Assembly: GCA_007751255.1 (NCBI GenBank)
Contig: CP036296.1
Location: forward strand, 5,642,001 to 5,706,000
Source: Engelhardtia mirabilis
GTDB taxonomy: Bacteria > Planctomycetota > UBA1135 > GCA-002686595
Length of the DNA: 64,000 nt
Direction of reading: 5' to 3'
The number at the start of each line of letters is the position of its first letter. Within the stretch, counting starts at the first letter, position 1. Shown piece after piece: positions 1 to 9,408 of the stretch. The translations under genes and the position numbers were made by a program. The notes under the pieces were generated by a model. It was not told the origin of the DNA. It worked only from the letters and a program-made list of their open reading frames with translations, and ran no database searches.

Positions 1-1327
1 CACCGCCCGAGGGCATCAGGGAGACCCCGGGGAAGGCCCGGTCGACACCGGTCAGCACCGCGTCCATGCCCGGCTCCAGGGGCGGACCCAGGGAGACCAC
101 GGCGCTCTCGCCTCCGGATGAGCCCAGTCGGCGGATCGGAATCCAGGTGGCGCGCAGCCAGGGCGTCGGCGGACCCGTGGGCGGCCCACTGGGCGGCTCC
201 GCGCCGGGGATCGGCTCGGCGATGACGAGGATCTCGCCGCCGTCCACGAGCCGGATGGAGTCGTCGGGGACCAGCAGCTCGTCCTCGATCGGCGTCAGGT
301 CGACCCGCGCGCGGGCGAACTGCCCCGGGCGCAGGCGGTCGAAGCCCTCGTCCCCGCGGGACAGTCGCACGAGGGCGCGGAAGTTGCGGCTGCGCTCGTC
401 GGCCACCGGGATGACCACGTCGATCCGGGCCCCGATCGGCTCGGCGCGCAGGCCGTCGACCTGCAGGCTGACCGCGGCACCGCTCGACAGTTGACCCGCC
501 AGCCCGGCGGGCAGCTCCAGGGCGACCTCCAGGTTGTCCAGGTCGATCAGGTCGAACACCGCCGCGCCGGTGGTGGCGAACTCCCCCTCGTCGAGCAGCC
601 GCTCGACGACGGAGCCGGCCCAGGGCGCGAACAGCCGCGTCTCGTCGAGCTTGCGCTGGGCCAGGGCCACGCCGGCCTCGGCCACGCCGACCTGGGCCCG
701 CGCGATGACCAGGTCTTCCTCGCGGGTGCCGGCCTCGGCCTCGGCCAGGGCCTGCTCGGCGGCGGCCAGGGCCCCGGCGGCGGCGTCGCGGCCGGCGACG
801 TAGGTGTCCAGCGACGCGGCCGAGACGACCCGGCTCTGCAGCAGCTCGGACCCCCGCTCCACGTTGAGCTCCGCCAACTTCAGATCAGCCTGGGCGCTGG
901 TGACGTCGGCTCGCAGGCGTTCGATCACCTCGCGCCGCGTGCCTGCCTCGGCCTTGGACAGTTGCGCGCGGGCGAGCAGCAGGTCGGCCTGGGCCGATTC
1001 GAGGGCCAAACGCTCGGAGGTGTCGTCCAGCCGCGCCAGCTCTTGCCCCGCCTCGACCCGATCGCCATCGCGAACCTGAACACTGGCGAGCCAGCCGGCC
1101 ACGTCGAAGGCCAGGCGCGAGCGGCGCGCCGCGCGCACCGTCCCGGCCAGCTCGACCGAGGGCTCCAGGGTCCCCCGGCGGATCTCCGCGACGGTCACCG
1201 GCAGGACGAAGGACGGCGAACCGCCGCCCTCGGGAGCGGGCTCCGGTGCACGGCGCAACCAGTAGTAGGCGAAGGCCGAGAGGGCCAGGCCGAGGGCCAG
1301 GGTCAGGAATCCGTTGAGACGTTGCAT
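1..1327 (-). CDS. RND/HlyD-family efflux periplasmic adaptor (partial)
   Basis: Reading from an ATG at 1327 to the window edge gives about 440 residues without a stop, so the 3' end lies outside the window. The N-terminus (MQRLNGFLTLALGLALSAFA) is a membrane anchor or signal. It is followed by a lipoyl-like half motif (LAFDVAGWLASVQVRDGDRV), a long Ala/Glu/Arg-rich helical hairpin (about residues 105-215), the second lipoyl half (LDETRLFAPWAGSVV) and a beta-barrel segment. This order is typical of membrane-fusion adaptors that link an inner-membrane RND pump to an outer-membrane channel. The pump gene would be expected just beyond base 1. Family assignment is firm; substrate unknown. Confidence 0.85.
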   Translation of the reverse strand, partial: MQRLNGFLTLALGLALSAFAYYWLRRAPEPAPEGGGSPSFVLPVTVAEIRRGTLEPSVELAGTVRAARRSRLAFDVAGWLASVQVRDGDRVEAGQELARLDDTSERLALESAQADLLLARAQLSKAEAGTRREVIERLRADVTSAQADLKLAELNVERGSELLQSRVVSAASLDTYVAGRDAAAGALAAAEQALAEAEAGTREEDLVIARAQVGVAEAGVALAQRKLDETRLFAPWAGSVVERLLDEGEFATTGAAVFDLIDLDNLEVALELPAGLAGQLSSGAAVSLQVDGLRAEPIGARIDVVIPVADERSRNFRALVRLSRGDEGFDRLRPGQFARARVDLTPIEDELLVPDDSIRLVDGGEILVIAEPIPGAEPPSGPPTGPPTPWLRATWIPIRRLGSSGGESAVVSLGPPLEPGMDAVLTGVDRAFPGVSLMPSGG

Positions 1328-1506
1328 GGGTCGGGGCGCTGTTCGGTGCGGGGCCCCACGTTCTAGGACCCGGGGCGGCATGTGACGAGTGCGCAGCGCC
1401 AGATCAATGGCGCTGCAGCGGGGGAGCGATCGGATCGGAGAGTTGGACTGGCCTCGATGCATCCGGGCGCGGGCGGGCCCGCCCCCACCCGCGCGCGCCC
1501 ACGCCC

Positions 1507-1896
1507 TCAGCGCCCGCGCCTGGCGATCACCTCGGCCAGGGTCGCGCTGAGCTCCTCGAGCCGGAAGGGCTTGCCCACCACCGCGGTCGGCCCGGTGAAG
1601 CTCCCGTCGCCCGTCATCAGCTCCCCGCTGATCAGGAGGGCCGGAAGGTCGGGGACCGTCAGCCGAAAGGTGTCGATCAGATCGATCCCGTTGGAGCCGG
1701 GCAGGTTCTTGTCGACGATCACCGCCGCCAGGCGGGACGAGAGGAGCTTGAAGCGCTCGAGCGCCTCGGGGACAGAACTCGCGACCTCCACCTGGTAGCC
1801 CTTGCGCCCCAGGGCCATGACCGCGAGTTCGCAGATCATGGGTTCGTCGTCGACGACGAAGATCAGGCCCAGGCCGCCATCAGATTCGGCATTCAT
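1507..1896 (-). CDS. Stand-alone response regulator receiver protein
   Basis: 129 residues forming one CheY-like receiver domain with no output domain. The acidic pair is at D16-D17 (VVDDEP), the phospho-acceptor Asp at D62 (VIVDKNLPG), the switch Ser at S90 (LLISGE) and the conserved Lys at K109 (VGKPF). The ATG at 1896 is chosen because a strong Shine-Dalgarno (GGAGGAGAT) ends 4 bases upstream; an in-frame ATG at 1998 exists but would add 34 residues with no domain. It resembles the receiver fused to the hybrid kinase at 37436-39742, so it could be part of a phosphorelay, but no kinase is adjacent. Target unknown. Confidence 0.88.
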   Translation of the reverse strand: MNAESDGGLGLIFVVDDEPMICELAVMALGRKGYQVEVASSVPEALERFKLLSSRLAAVIVDKNLPGSNGIDLIDTFRLTVPDLPALLISGELMTGDGSFTGPTAVVGKPFRLEELSATLAEVIARRGR

Positions 1897-1909
1897 CGCA
1901 ATCTCCTCC
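1897..1909 (-). promoter_or_regulatory. Strong ribosome binding site deciding the receiver start
   Basis: On the minus strand GGAGGAGAT lies 4-12 bases before the ATG at 1896. It supports the shorter receiver protein over the longer in-frame start at 1998. Confidence 0.7.
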
Positions 1910-2034
1910 AAGGACGCCGACGGCGCCTCCTTCCCGCTGGAGCACAGCATGGGTTCTCGCGTGGGCAACTGTCCACCCGACCGACGATTCGCCGTCACCC
2001 GCGCGCCGGAGGACCGCCCCCAGGGCTGTGACGG

Positions 2035-3645
2035 TCACTCGAATCGGACCGACTCCAACCGCAGGCAGACGGGCTCGCCCATGGCGTTCAGGTAGGCGTG
2101 GTCGTCGGATCGCAGGCGCACGCTGACGATCGCGCGCCCGTCGAGTTCGCGAGGCAGGTCGAAGCGAGCCGGCAGCGCCGCCGGATCGTCCAGGGCCAAG
2201 CGTCCGACCGAGAGCTCGTCGACGAAGACCTCCATGCGGGCCCCGATCAGGGCCGGACGCCCCAGAACCTGACCGTCGATGACCAGTGTCTGGCCGGCCC
2301 GGCGCATGCAGAGCGACGCGTAGGGGGCCACGTTGCCGTGCTGGTCGATGCCGCCGGTCGCGGCCGCTGCGACCTCGACGCTGTCCGGCGGCACGTGGAA
2401 TTCGGAGACGAAGGTCTTGCCCGCGACCCAGTGCTCGAAGGCCTCGATGTCCTCGGCCTCCCGTTCGCCGGCGGCAAAGATCTGGTCGCGCTCGAGCAGG
2501 GCACGGGCGCTCGGCTCCACGCTCCAGCCGGGCAGCAGGTCGCGCTCGTCGATCAAGGCCAAGAGACCCTGGGCCACGCGCTCGCAGCCGTGGGAGTTCC
2601 AGTGCCTGTCGTCGACCGAGTTCCAGTTCTCGGCGGCGTCGTTGAACGCGTTCGAGATCGAGGCGTAGCGCCCGCGCTCCATGTCCGCCGCCAACAACTG
2701 CTGCGCGCGCGCGGCGATCGGCCCCATCGATTGCACCAGCAGGTACCGCGCCCCGATCGCGTCCACGGCCACGACCAGCTCCCCGATCGCCTCGGCCGCG
2801 CGCCGGTAGCGCTCGCGGCTCTCCCAGTCGAGGCCCAGGTTGATGTGGTTCCAGACCGGCCGCGGAAAGGCCCCGCGCATGGCGTTGTTGCCGATACCGG
2901 TCTCGCCGCGCAGGCGCGCCTGGGGACTGAAGGCAGACATGGCGCCGGTCCCCCCCACACCCAGGCAATCCACGAAGTCGTTCTGGACGACGAGTTGGAT
3001 CACCAGATCGGGATCCATCACTGCCACCTGACGTCGCAGGTAGGCGCACTCGGCCTGGATGTTCCAACTGCTGACGCCGAAGTGCAGCACCTCGAGCCGC
3101 GGCGTCGGACAGAAGGGACGCAGGAGCCGCTCCAGGTGCACACCGATGCGACCGTCGGCAGGGGCTCCGTAGCCGAAGACGTAGGAGTCGCCGAGCAGCA
3201 CGATGCGCGTGGTCTCCGCTGGCTTGCGGATTTCGAACGGCCGCTCGCGCAGCCCCAGGCCATTGCTCGTGACGAGCGCGCCGAGGCTCTGCGCCTGGTC
3301 CAAGCCGGGCTGCAGGATGCGCCCGACCTCCGGGTCCAAGTGCGCCTCGTAGACGGCGTCGACCTGGCGCGCGAGCTGCTTCCCGACGACGGCGTGGAAC
3401 TCGGGTTGGGCCAGGAAGGCCTGCACGACGTCGGTGCGCAGGCTCGGGTCCGCGACCACGGCTGCGAGCACCTCGCTCGGCGTGACTCCGATCCACTGAA
3501 CGAGGGCCCTGCGCGGCACGAGGGGTCCCATGACCGCGATGGCCAGGACCAGGCCCAGGGCGCTCGCGGAGAGCCTGCGAACGATCCCGCCCAGCCGACC
3601 ACCCGCGCCCCACGCCTGTCCGACCTCGGTCATGGCGGCGATCAT
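2035..3645 (-). CDS. SGNH-hydrolase-like envelope protein, copy 2
   Basis: 536 residues. A single N-terminal membrane segment (about residues 27-45) precedes an SGNH/GDSL esterase-like domain. The nucleophile motif GDSYVFGYG is at 152-160, and a DxxH-type motif (DDRHWNSHG) near residue 345 would supply the catalytic Asp/His. A C-terminal beta-rich region of about 150 residues follows. Related proteins in the AlgX/DltD style act on cell-surface acyl groups, but the substrate here is not evident. It lies 24 bp after its paralogue at 3670-5253, on the same strand, so the two are probably co-transcribed. A second ATG five codons in is an alternative start. Confidence 0.7.
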   Translation of the reverse strand: MIAAMTEVGQAWGAGGRLGGIVRRLSASALGLVLAIAVMGPLVPRRALVQWIGVTPSEVLAAVVADPSLRTDVVQAFLAQPEFHAVVGKQLARQVDAVYEAHLDPEVGRILQPGLDQAQSLGALVTSNGLGLRERPFEIRKPAETTRIVLLGDSYVFGYGAPADGRIGVHLERLLRPFCPTPRLEVLHFGVSSWNIQAECAYLRRQVAVMDPDLVIQLVVQNDFVDCLGVGGTGAMSAFSPQARLRGETGIGNNAMRGAFPRPVWNHINLGLDWESRERYRRAAEAIGELVVAVDAIGARYLLVQSMGPIAARAQQLLAADMERGRYASISNAFNDAAENWNSVDDRHWNSHGCERVAQGLLALIDERDLLPGWSVEPSARALLERDQIFAAGEREAEDIEAFEHWVAGKTFVSEFHVPPDSVEVAAAATGGIDQHGNVAPYASLCMRRAGQTLVIDGQVLGRPALIGARMEVFVDELSVGRLALDDPAALPARFDLPRELDGRAIVSVRLRSDDHAYLNAMGEPVCLRLESVRFE

Positions 3646-3669
3646 AGCTCGACCCCCGCGACGCCTCGG

Positions 3670-5253
3670 CTACTCGAAGGACACCGACTCGAGGCGGAAG
3701 GTGATCGAGAGCCCTTGGGGCGAAAAGTAGCAGTAATCGTCGGCGACAAGGCGCGCCGAAAGGTACGGGCGCCCGCGCAGGGCCTCGGGGACGTCGAAGC
3801 GCGCGGGGAACGCGTCCGAGTCGTCCAGGGCGATCGAGCCGACCTCGACCTCGTCGACGAAGACCCGCGTGCGCGCGCCGGCCAGAGCCGGGTGTCCGAG
3901 GACTTCGCCGCGCACGACCAGGCTCCCGCCGCCCTGCGCCAAGCAGAAGGAGCCGTAGGGCGCGAGGTGTCCGCTGGCGACCATGCCGGCGGTGGCCTGG
4001 GCGCCCATCTGCCGGTCGTCGGGCGGGAAACGGAAGATCGAGCCGACCTCGCTCGCCTGCACCTCCGCGTCCAGCTCGCTGCGATCGGTCGACTCCCGCG
4101 CGCCGGCGTCGAAGATCAGCTCTCGCTGCGCGATCGCCTCGGCGTCGGGCTCGATCCGCCAGCCCTCGAGCAGACCCCGCTCCGCGATCAGCGCCGACAG
4201 GCCGGCACCGAAGCGCTTCGACGCCAGGGGATTGAAGTGCCGATCGTTGGGGGCGTTCCAATGCTCGCGCTGGGCCCTGAAGCCGGTCGAGACGAAGGCC
4301 AACTGCTCCGACGGCAGGTCGGGCACCAAGAGCTCGCGGACCAGGGGTGTCGCCACACCCCACATGGAGATGAACAGGTAGGGCACCTCTTGGATGCGCG
4401 TGGCCTCGGTCAGCTCCGCCACGGCCCGGGCGGCGAGGGCGTAGCGATGGCGGCTCTCCCAGTCGAGCCCCAAGACCATCAGGTTCCTCAGGGAGCTGTC
4501 GTAGTACCCGTCCAAGGCGGTCTCGCGCACCACCGACTCGCCGCGCAACCAGGCCTGGCTACTGACCTGGGCTTGGGTCCCGAAGCCGCGCACCACGGGC
4601 GAGTCCGCGAGATCGTTGAAGAAGGCCAGCTGCACGACCAGGTCGGGGTCCAGCTCGGCCAACTGGCGGCGCAGGTAGGCGCACTCGGCCTGGAGGTTCC
4701 AACTCGCGACGCCCAGGTGCAGCACCTCCAACCTGGCCGTCGGGCAGAAGGGTCGCAAGCGGCGCTCGAGCTCGACCCCGAAGCGATCCTCGGCGGCGAT
4801 CCCGAAACCGTACACGTAGGAGTCGCCGAGCAGCACGATCCGCGTTGTGTCCGGCGGCTTGCTCCACGCGTAGTCGCGCTCGCGCATGCCGTGGCCGTTG
4901 GTGCGAACGGGCTGGCCGAGGTGCACTCGGTCGGTCAGGCGCGCCAGGTGGATGCGGCCCACCTCCGGATCGAAGTGCAGGTCGTAGATCGCGTCGACCT
5001 GGCCCGCGACCCGGTTCTCGAGCGCCTCGCGGGTTTCGGGCGCGTCGAGCATGACCTTGACCGCCGCCTGCTGCAGCACGGGGTCCGCGAGGATCAGCCC
5101 CACGGCCTCGTTGGGCGTCACGCCCACCGCGCGCAGCACCAGGCTGCGCGGGACGAAGACCGCAGCGACGGCCAGCGCCACGAGCGCGCCGAGCAGCACC
5201 GCCAGTGCGCGTCGGGCAAGGGGGTCGCGCGTTGTGTGGGGACTTTCGGCCAT
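3670..5253 (-). CDS. SGNH-hydrolase-like envelope protein, copy 1
   Basis: 527 residues from ATG 5253 (MAESPHTTRD), chosen because the membrane segment (about residues 12-35) then sits at the N-terminus; the open frame extends upstream to 5355. It carries GDSYVYGFG, the shared phrase AECAYLRRQ, and NDRHFNP in the place of the DxxH motif. Gene order, domain layout and C-terminal beta-rich region match the neighbour at 2035-3645 throughout, so the pair arose by tandem duplication. Probable role: a secreted or membrane-anchored esterase or O-acyltransferase acting on surface glycans (inference from the SGNH fold only). Confidence 0.7.
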   Translation of the reverse strand: MAESPHTTRDPLARRALAVLLGALVALAVAAVFVPRSLVLRAVGVTPNEAVGLILADPVLQQAAVKVMLDAPETREALENRVAGQVDAIYDLHFDPEVGRIHLARLTDRVHLGQPVRTNGHGMRERDYAWSKPPDTTRIVLLGDSYVYGFGIAAEDRFGVELERRLRPFCPTARLEVLHLGVASWNLQAECAYLRRQLAELDPDLVVQLAFFNDLADSPVVRGFGTQAQVSSQAWLRGESVVRETALDGYYDSSLRNLMVLGLDWESRHRYALAARAVAELTEATRIQEVPYLFISMWGVATPLVRELLVPDLPSEQLAFVSTGFRAQREHWNAPNDRHFNPLASKRFGAGLSALIAERGLLEGWRIEPDAEAIAQRELIFDAGARESTDRSELDAEVQASEVGSIFRFPPDDRQMGAQATAGMVASGHLAPYGSFCLAQGGGSLVVRGEVLGHPALAGARTRVFVDEVEVGSIALDDSDAFPARFDVPEALRGRPYLSARLVADDYCYFSPQGLSITFRLESVSFE

Positions 5254-5968
5254 TGCTCCAGTCGCATCGCTTCGAGGTTCGGACAAGCCGGGCTGCCCTG
5301 GGCGTTGGTGCAAGCGTAGCCGTCGGACCAGGACCGCACACTCGGGTACGCCCACTCCCTGATCCGCGGCGCGAGCGCGAAGGATGCCGGAATCCCGTTG
5401 CCGCCGTCGAGGACGATCGAGGCGAGGTCGATCGGGTCGACCAGCGTCGCGTTCGCTCTCCGAACGGATGGACCCTTCCGGAGCTCAGCAATCAGCCTGG
5501 AGCCGCCGAGCGGCCGGCACCGCGATCAGGCCCAAAGGCTCGCCGAGCACCCCCCCGGACCGACCTGGTGGCGAATCAAGCCGCGCACGCGACTGGTGAG
5601 CCCATCCCCCGAGGGGTTGCAATGGACCCAGAACTCTGGGTCCATTGCCCCCCTCGGGGGATGGGCTCACCGGACGCGTACCGAGTGAGCTCCAGGTTCT
5701 GAATGTGAGCGCCCGCGCGGATCAGGGAGGAACAAGCTGATACGGCCAAGAGGGTGCATGGCTCTAGGCACAGCAACCCTCGATTGCCAAGGTCGCAATC
5801 GGAGCCACAGTCAGGGTCAGGCAGCCCACCGACCGGCGCCCTTGGCGACGGCTCCCCTCCACCCGGCCACCATGTACCAAGAGCAGCAGCAACCATGGAC
5901 GAGCGCTGCGAATCGATGGATCCCTCCCAGGTGATGCAGGCGCCGCGCCAGCCCCTCTGAACCCATGA
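5254..5968. other. Gene-free stretch with a large palindrome
   Basis: No open frame here has the look of a protein; the longest run through the palindrome in several frames. The only distinct structure is the 77-bp inverted repeat at 5595-5671. The stretch lies upstream of the SGNH pair and downstream of the secreted-protein gene at 5969-8029, so it should hold the promoter of the first and the terminator of the second. Confidence 0.5.
5595..5671. repeat. 77-bp near-perfect palindrome (hairpin)
   Basis: The left arm begins GGTGAGCCCATCCCCCGAGG at 5595 and the right arm ends in its complement at 5671. The inner half pairs AATGGACCCAGA (5621-5632) with its complement starting at 5635. The centre is only two bases and the only flaw is an AA-versus-C bulge around 5617-5620 and 5649. 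A stem of about 37 bp is far longer than a normal terminator and points to a foldback repeat or REP-like element. It contains no gene. Confidence 0.75.
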
Positions 5969-8029
5969 TCATCTGCGGAGGCGTAGGCAGTAGGGATCGA
6001 TGATCACAAACCGGAGCGTCTGAGCTGCAACATCAACCTCTACGACCTGTAGTGCTTCACAGTCGGCCCCTGGCGCGATCGACCAATCGACCCTCACGTC
6101 CAATCGCCGCTCCGTGATCTCGAGCTCGACTCGTCCCGCTGGCATGCCTCGCCAGCTCGACATCTCGATGGCACCGCCAGGATTCGATGAAAACAGCGAG
6201 TCATCCAGCTCAATCGACCACCTCGACCGCACCAGCCTTCCATCGACCGGGCGAGCCACTCGAAAGCTGGCTCCTGGAGAAGTCCCGAAGGGGTGACTCT
6301 CGGCGTAGAGAAGGGCCGGAATCGCCCCCCCACCATCGAGCGGGAGATTCACCGAACCCTCCAGCGCCCCCCAGAGGCCAGCGTCCGCGACGGACAATCG
6401 ACCTGCCAACTCGCGCCCGCCGTCCGCGTTGGCCTCGCGGACCTCTAAGATCCCCCTGAGATCCCCCTCGACGTAGAGTTCGGCGCCGACTTCAGCGCCC
6501 AGCGCGATATCCGTGCTGATCGGGATCGCGACGTCCCAAACCGGCTCGGGGCCAACAGACGAGCCGATGTACATCGGGACGAATGCGCCAGGCATGACCC
6601 CAGCCTCCGGCCCCAGATCCAACCTGACCCGGAAGGGCTTGTCTTCCGCGATGTTCAGAATCAGGTCGAAGGACGCATACGAGTCGATCGATCCAGAATC
6701 CGCCCTGTGAACCTCGATCAACCACGGCCCGTCGTCGGCAGCTGAAAGCCGCTCAATCTTTCCACACTCACAAGTGGCCTTCAGTCCCACCAGCTGAGCA
6801 TCTGGTGCAAAGTCCGGGTCGACAAGAAGCCTCACAACTGGTTGCGCCAACTGCGATGCGGTCAGTGGAACTTGCTGCGTCCACCCTCCGGAGAGAACGA
6901 CCGCAACCGGCTTGGGCTCGGCCTCTTCGGGACCTCCTGCCGGGCTGGGCTTGAAGTCGGCCCGCTCGCGTCGCACGTCAGCCTCGGCCTCCGCACCCGC
7001 GCGCACTGCGAGTGCTCCACGCCCGGATAAGCCCACGTCGACGAAACCGTTCAATTCACCATCGATCGGCTCCCAAGCCAGATCTCCTACCGCAATCTCG
7101 CCAACATATCGGGCGTTGCCCTGACGCTCACTCACGTAGATTGCGGGGCCTCCACCCGGCAACCAGACTGTCTGCCGGATCATATCCGGAGTTCCAGCCG
7201 CCGAAAGGCCGACTTCGTCAGTTGCGAGCACCACCCCGAGCGGATCGTACCAATCCAGGCGCACCGCTCTCAGCACTCCGCCGGGAATTGAAAGCTGGCA
7301 TGCGAGAAAGCCCGTATAGCGGCCGAAACCCGGTGGGAAGAGTGCAAGCGATTCGAGCTCTCCAGCGAGAGGCTCAACCGCCGCCCACGGCGCATGGAAA
7401 CGCAGCCCGTCCGCCGACGAACCCTCCCAGCCAATCGAATCGGCGGCCTGGTTGATCAAAGAGAACAGCTCTCGAAGCCTCCAGAGCTCGAAGGTCACCC
7501 CTGTCGCCGCTTCGGCAGGCGAGCCCGCCTCGCCGCGCCCCTCATATGCAAGAGCGCCGCCAACGAAGTGAGTCCTGTCAGTGCCAAGCTCATCCCTCAC
7601 ATCGATGTACGTGCAGCTGCCAACCTCACTGTGATTGAACTGCACCACACGACGCCAGAACGGCCATGCCACGAACAATGTCTCGCGCAAGAGCTCCGAC
7701 GAGGGCTCTTCCCTAAGATACGGAATGAACAGTTGGCCATCCGCAACTGCGAGGCCTGCCGCATCGGCGATCTTGCGAACGTGCACTCGCGCTCGATCGA
7801 CGGCCTCTGCTGACACTTCCAATCTCGAGTAGCGCCAATCAAATGATAGCTCGGCGTTCGGCCGCGTGAACCATCCAGCAAGAGCGGTCAGATCGGCGCT
7901 CTTCTCGACCGGCCGGCCCACCTCTGGCTCGGCCACCGACTCGGCGGGCGCCACGTTCCTGGACTGCCCCATGACCCCGCTAACGAGCAGCCCGACAGCC
8001 ATGACGAACGCGAGACAAGAGTACTTCAT
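5969..8029 (-). CDS. Secreted protein of unknown function
   Basis: 686 residues from ATG 8029 (MKYSCLAFVMAVGLLVSG), a clear signal peptide. The mature part is beta-rich with no motif I recognise. A pair of close cysteines (ATCECGK, near residue 445) recalls the Cys clusters of the upstream protein. The ATG overlaps the stop of the upstream gene by one base (TGATG), so the two are translationally coupled. Base composition is visibly less GC-rich than the surrounding genes, and rare codons are more common, hinting at later acquisition or relaxed selection. No catalytic role can be proposed. Confidence 0.7.
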   Translation of the reverse strand: MKYSCLAFVMAVGLLVSGVMGQSRNVAPAESVAEPEVGRPVEKSADLTALAGWFTRPNAELSFDWRYSRLEVSAEAVDRARVHVRKIADAAGLAVADGQLFIPYLREEPSSELLRETLFVAWPFWRRVVQFNHSEVGSCTYIDVRDELGTDRTHFVGGALAYEGRGEAGSPAEAATGVTFELWRLRELFSLINQAADSIGWEGSSADGLRFHAPWAAVEPLAGELESLALFPPGFGRYTGFLACQLSIPGGVLRAVRLDWYDPLGVVLATDEVGLSAAGTPDMIRQTVWLPGGGPAIYVSERQGNARYVGEIAVGDLAWEPIDGELNGFVDVGLSGRGALAVRAGAEAEADVRRERADFKPSPAGGPEEAEPKPVAVVLSGGWTQQVPLTASQLAQPVVRLLVDPDFAPDAQLVGLKATCECGKIERLSAADDGPWLIEVHRADSGSIDSYASFDLILNIAEDKPFRVRLDLGPEAGVMPGAFVPMYIGSSVGPEPVWDVAIPISTDIALGAEVGAELYVEGDLRGILEVREANADGGRELAGRLSVADAGLWGALEGSVNLPLDGGGAIPALLYAESHPFGTSPGASFRVARPVDGRLVRSRWSIELDDSLFSSNPGGAIEMSSWRGMPAGRVELEITERRLDVRVDWSIAPGADCEALQVVEVDVAAQTLRFVIIDPYCLRLRR

Positions 8030-9408
8030 CAGAAGAGTGAAACCGACGTCGTCTTGCACTGCTCGATCGACACCGTGAGCCATTCGGTCTCGGGCTTCTC
8101 CTTCAAGATACAGCAGTACTTCGAGAGCTGAACCGCGCCATCGGCCCCGATCGACGCGACCCCCGCGATCGCCCCGCTACCATTGACCTTGACCCACCAG
8201 CAGCCATTGGTGGTTTCTTCATATTCCTCGTGTACACCGTAGGTTGGCGCTGGCTGCACCTGATTCGACACCTTGCTGCAATAGCTGAGCGGTCCATAGA
8301 CGCAGGCGGCCGCCTGGGTGAAAAACACAACATCCGCCGGATCACAGTGATCCGGAATCTGAGGGTTGAGCCCGCATTCCCCACAGACGCGGTGGAACGT
8401 TCCTTTCGAACCGATAACGGCCTTCTTGCACTTGCGATACAACCCCTCGTCAACGGAACCCTCATGCAGGTGGATTGATCCGGATCCGCTGCTCGCACTC
8501 GCGGGCAAGTGACCAGCGACACCTGCCGGCTCACCAGCGCTTGAGATCTCCGATGCCCCGAGCATCTCGGTCGACACATCCACCGTCACAATCGACAGCG
8601 CAGTCCCATCTCCGCTTCGAACCTCCGCCATGACCTCGCCAGGCGCCAGACCGTACAGATCGAGGCTCGCGCCAATGAGGTTCGGTTCCACCTCGACACC
8701 TCCGATCATCGGATCGCCGGCAGAATCCAACAAATCGACGATCCCTGATTGGCTGAGGTTGATGGTGAAGCTGCGGCTCGTCGGGCTGGGCTCGCGAACC
8801 ATCAGTAGGCCGGTCGAAACGCCGGCCACAGGAACTCCGCCGTCAGGTATCTCGAGCCAAGCCTCTGGATACTCGACCGAGAAATCGAGTGAGTGCACCT
8901 GATCGACACCGACTAAGGTCCCTGCCTCCGAAATCGCTACGGATCCAGTCAACGACACCGCCACTTCACAGCGGACAATTCCGGATGGCAGGCTCGGAAG
9001 CCGGACTCGATCGCCGATCGGATACCGGATCGGGAGCTCCACCGTCGCATCACCGCCCCCAGTCGTGACCGAGAATCGTTTCGGCGAGATCCCTGGCGTG
9101 CCCTCCGACTCAAGCCACCAATCGCCCTCACTCCCTGGCGGCCTCACCGCGGCACCGCCGACGCTTGTGAATCGAAAAGCGTAGTTGAACTGAGGCAGCG
9201 AGTAGCTCGCGCTAGCAGCGTCGAGCTCGCTCGACTCGAAGGCGAAGTCGAAGATGAGGCGGCCCGCCTTGTGACCAGGCGCAACCTCGCCTGCCGCGAT
9301 TCGAGTCACCTCGAGGTCTCGAGACACGAACCGGGCCGAGTCCACATCCACGTCAGCCGAATGAGACTGAGCAGACAAGGAGGCCACGATGAAGATTCCT
9401 AAAACCAT
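8029..9408 (-). CDS. Secreted Cys-rich protein of unknown function
   Basis: 459 residues with an N-terminal signal peptide (MVLGIFIVASLSAQS). The first 290 residues look like beta-sandwich repeats. The last 150 hold a cysteine-rich module (CGECG, HCDP, ACVYG, YCSK, GCWW, YCCI, QCKT) that probably forms disulfides outside the cytoplasm. It overlaps the next gene by one base, so the two products probably act together. Lower GC than the rest of the window. Similar small Cys-rich secreted proteins lie at 20242-21858 and 26601-26981. Function unknown. Confidence 0.7.
   Translation of the reverse strand: MVLGIFIVASLSAQSHSADVDVDSARFVSRDLEVTRIAAGEVAPGHKAGRLIFDFAFESSELDAASASYSLPQFNYAFRFTSVGGAAVRPPGSEGDWWLESEGTPGISPKRFSVTTGGGDATVELPIRYPIGDRVRLPSLPSGIVRCEVAVSLTGSVAISEAGTLVGVDQVHSLDFSVEYPEAWLEIPDGGVPVAGVSTGLLMVREPSPTSRSFTINLSQSGIVDLLDSAGDPMIGGVEVEPNLIGASLDLYGLAPGEVMAEVRSGDGTALSIVTVDVSTEMLGASEISSAGEPAGVAGHLPASASSGSGSIHLHEGSVDEGLYRKCKKAVIGSKGTFHRVCGECGLNPQIPDHCDPADVVFFTQAAACVYGPLSYCSKVSNQVQPAPTYGVHEEYEETTNGCWWVKVNGSGAIAGVASIGADGAVQLSKYCCILKEKPETEWLTVSIEQCKTTSVSLF

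Noticed and set aside
1467-1482. GGGCGGG-CCCGCCC palindrome after the receiver gene as a terminator
   Set aside because: It has no loop and lies in very GC-rich DNA where such matches are common; too weak to list.
1880-4363. 827-codon open frame on the minus strand
   Set aside because: It overlaps the SGNH genes in another frame and reads as Arg/Ala/Gly-rich text without domains.
2098-5319. 1073-codon open frame on the plus strand
   Set aside because: It runs antisense to both SGNH genes, which have motifs and signal anchors; its own translation is Arg/Gln/Asp/His-rich without any domain. Long antisense frames are expected in DNA of this GC content.
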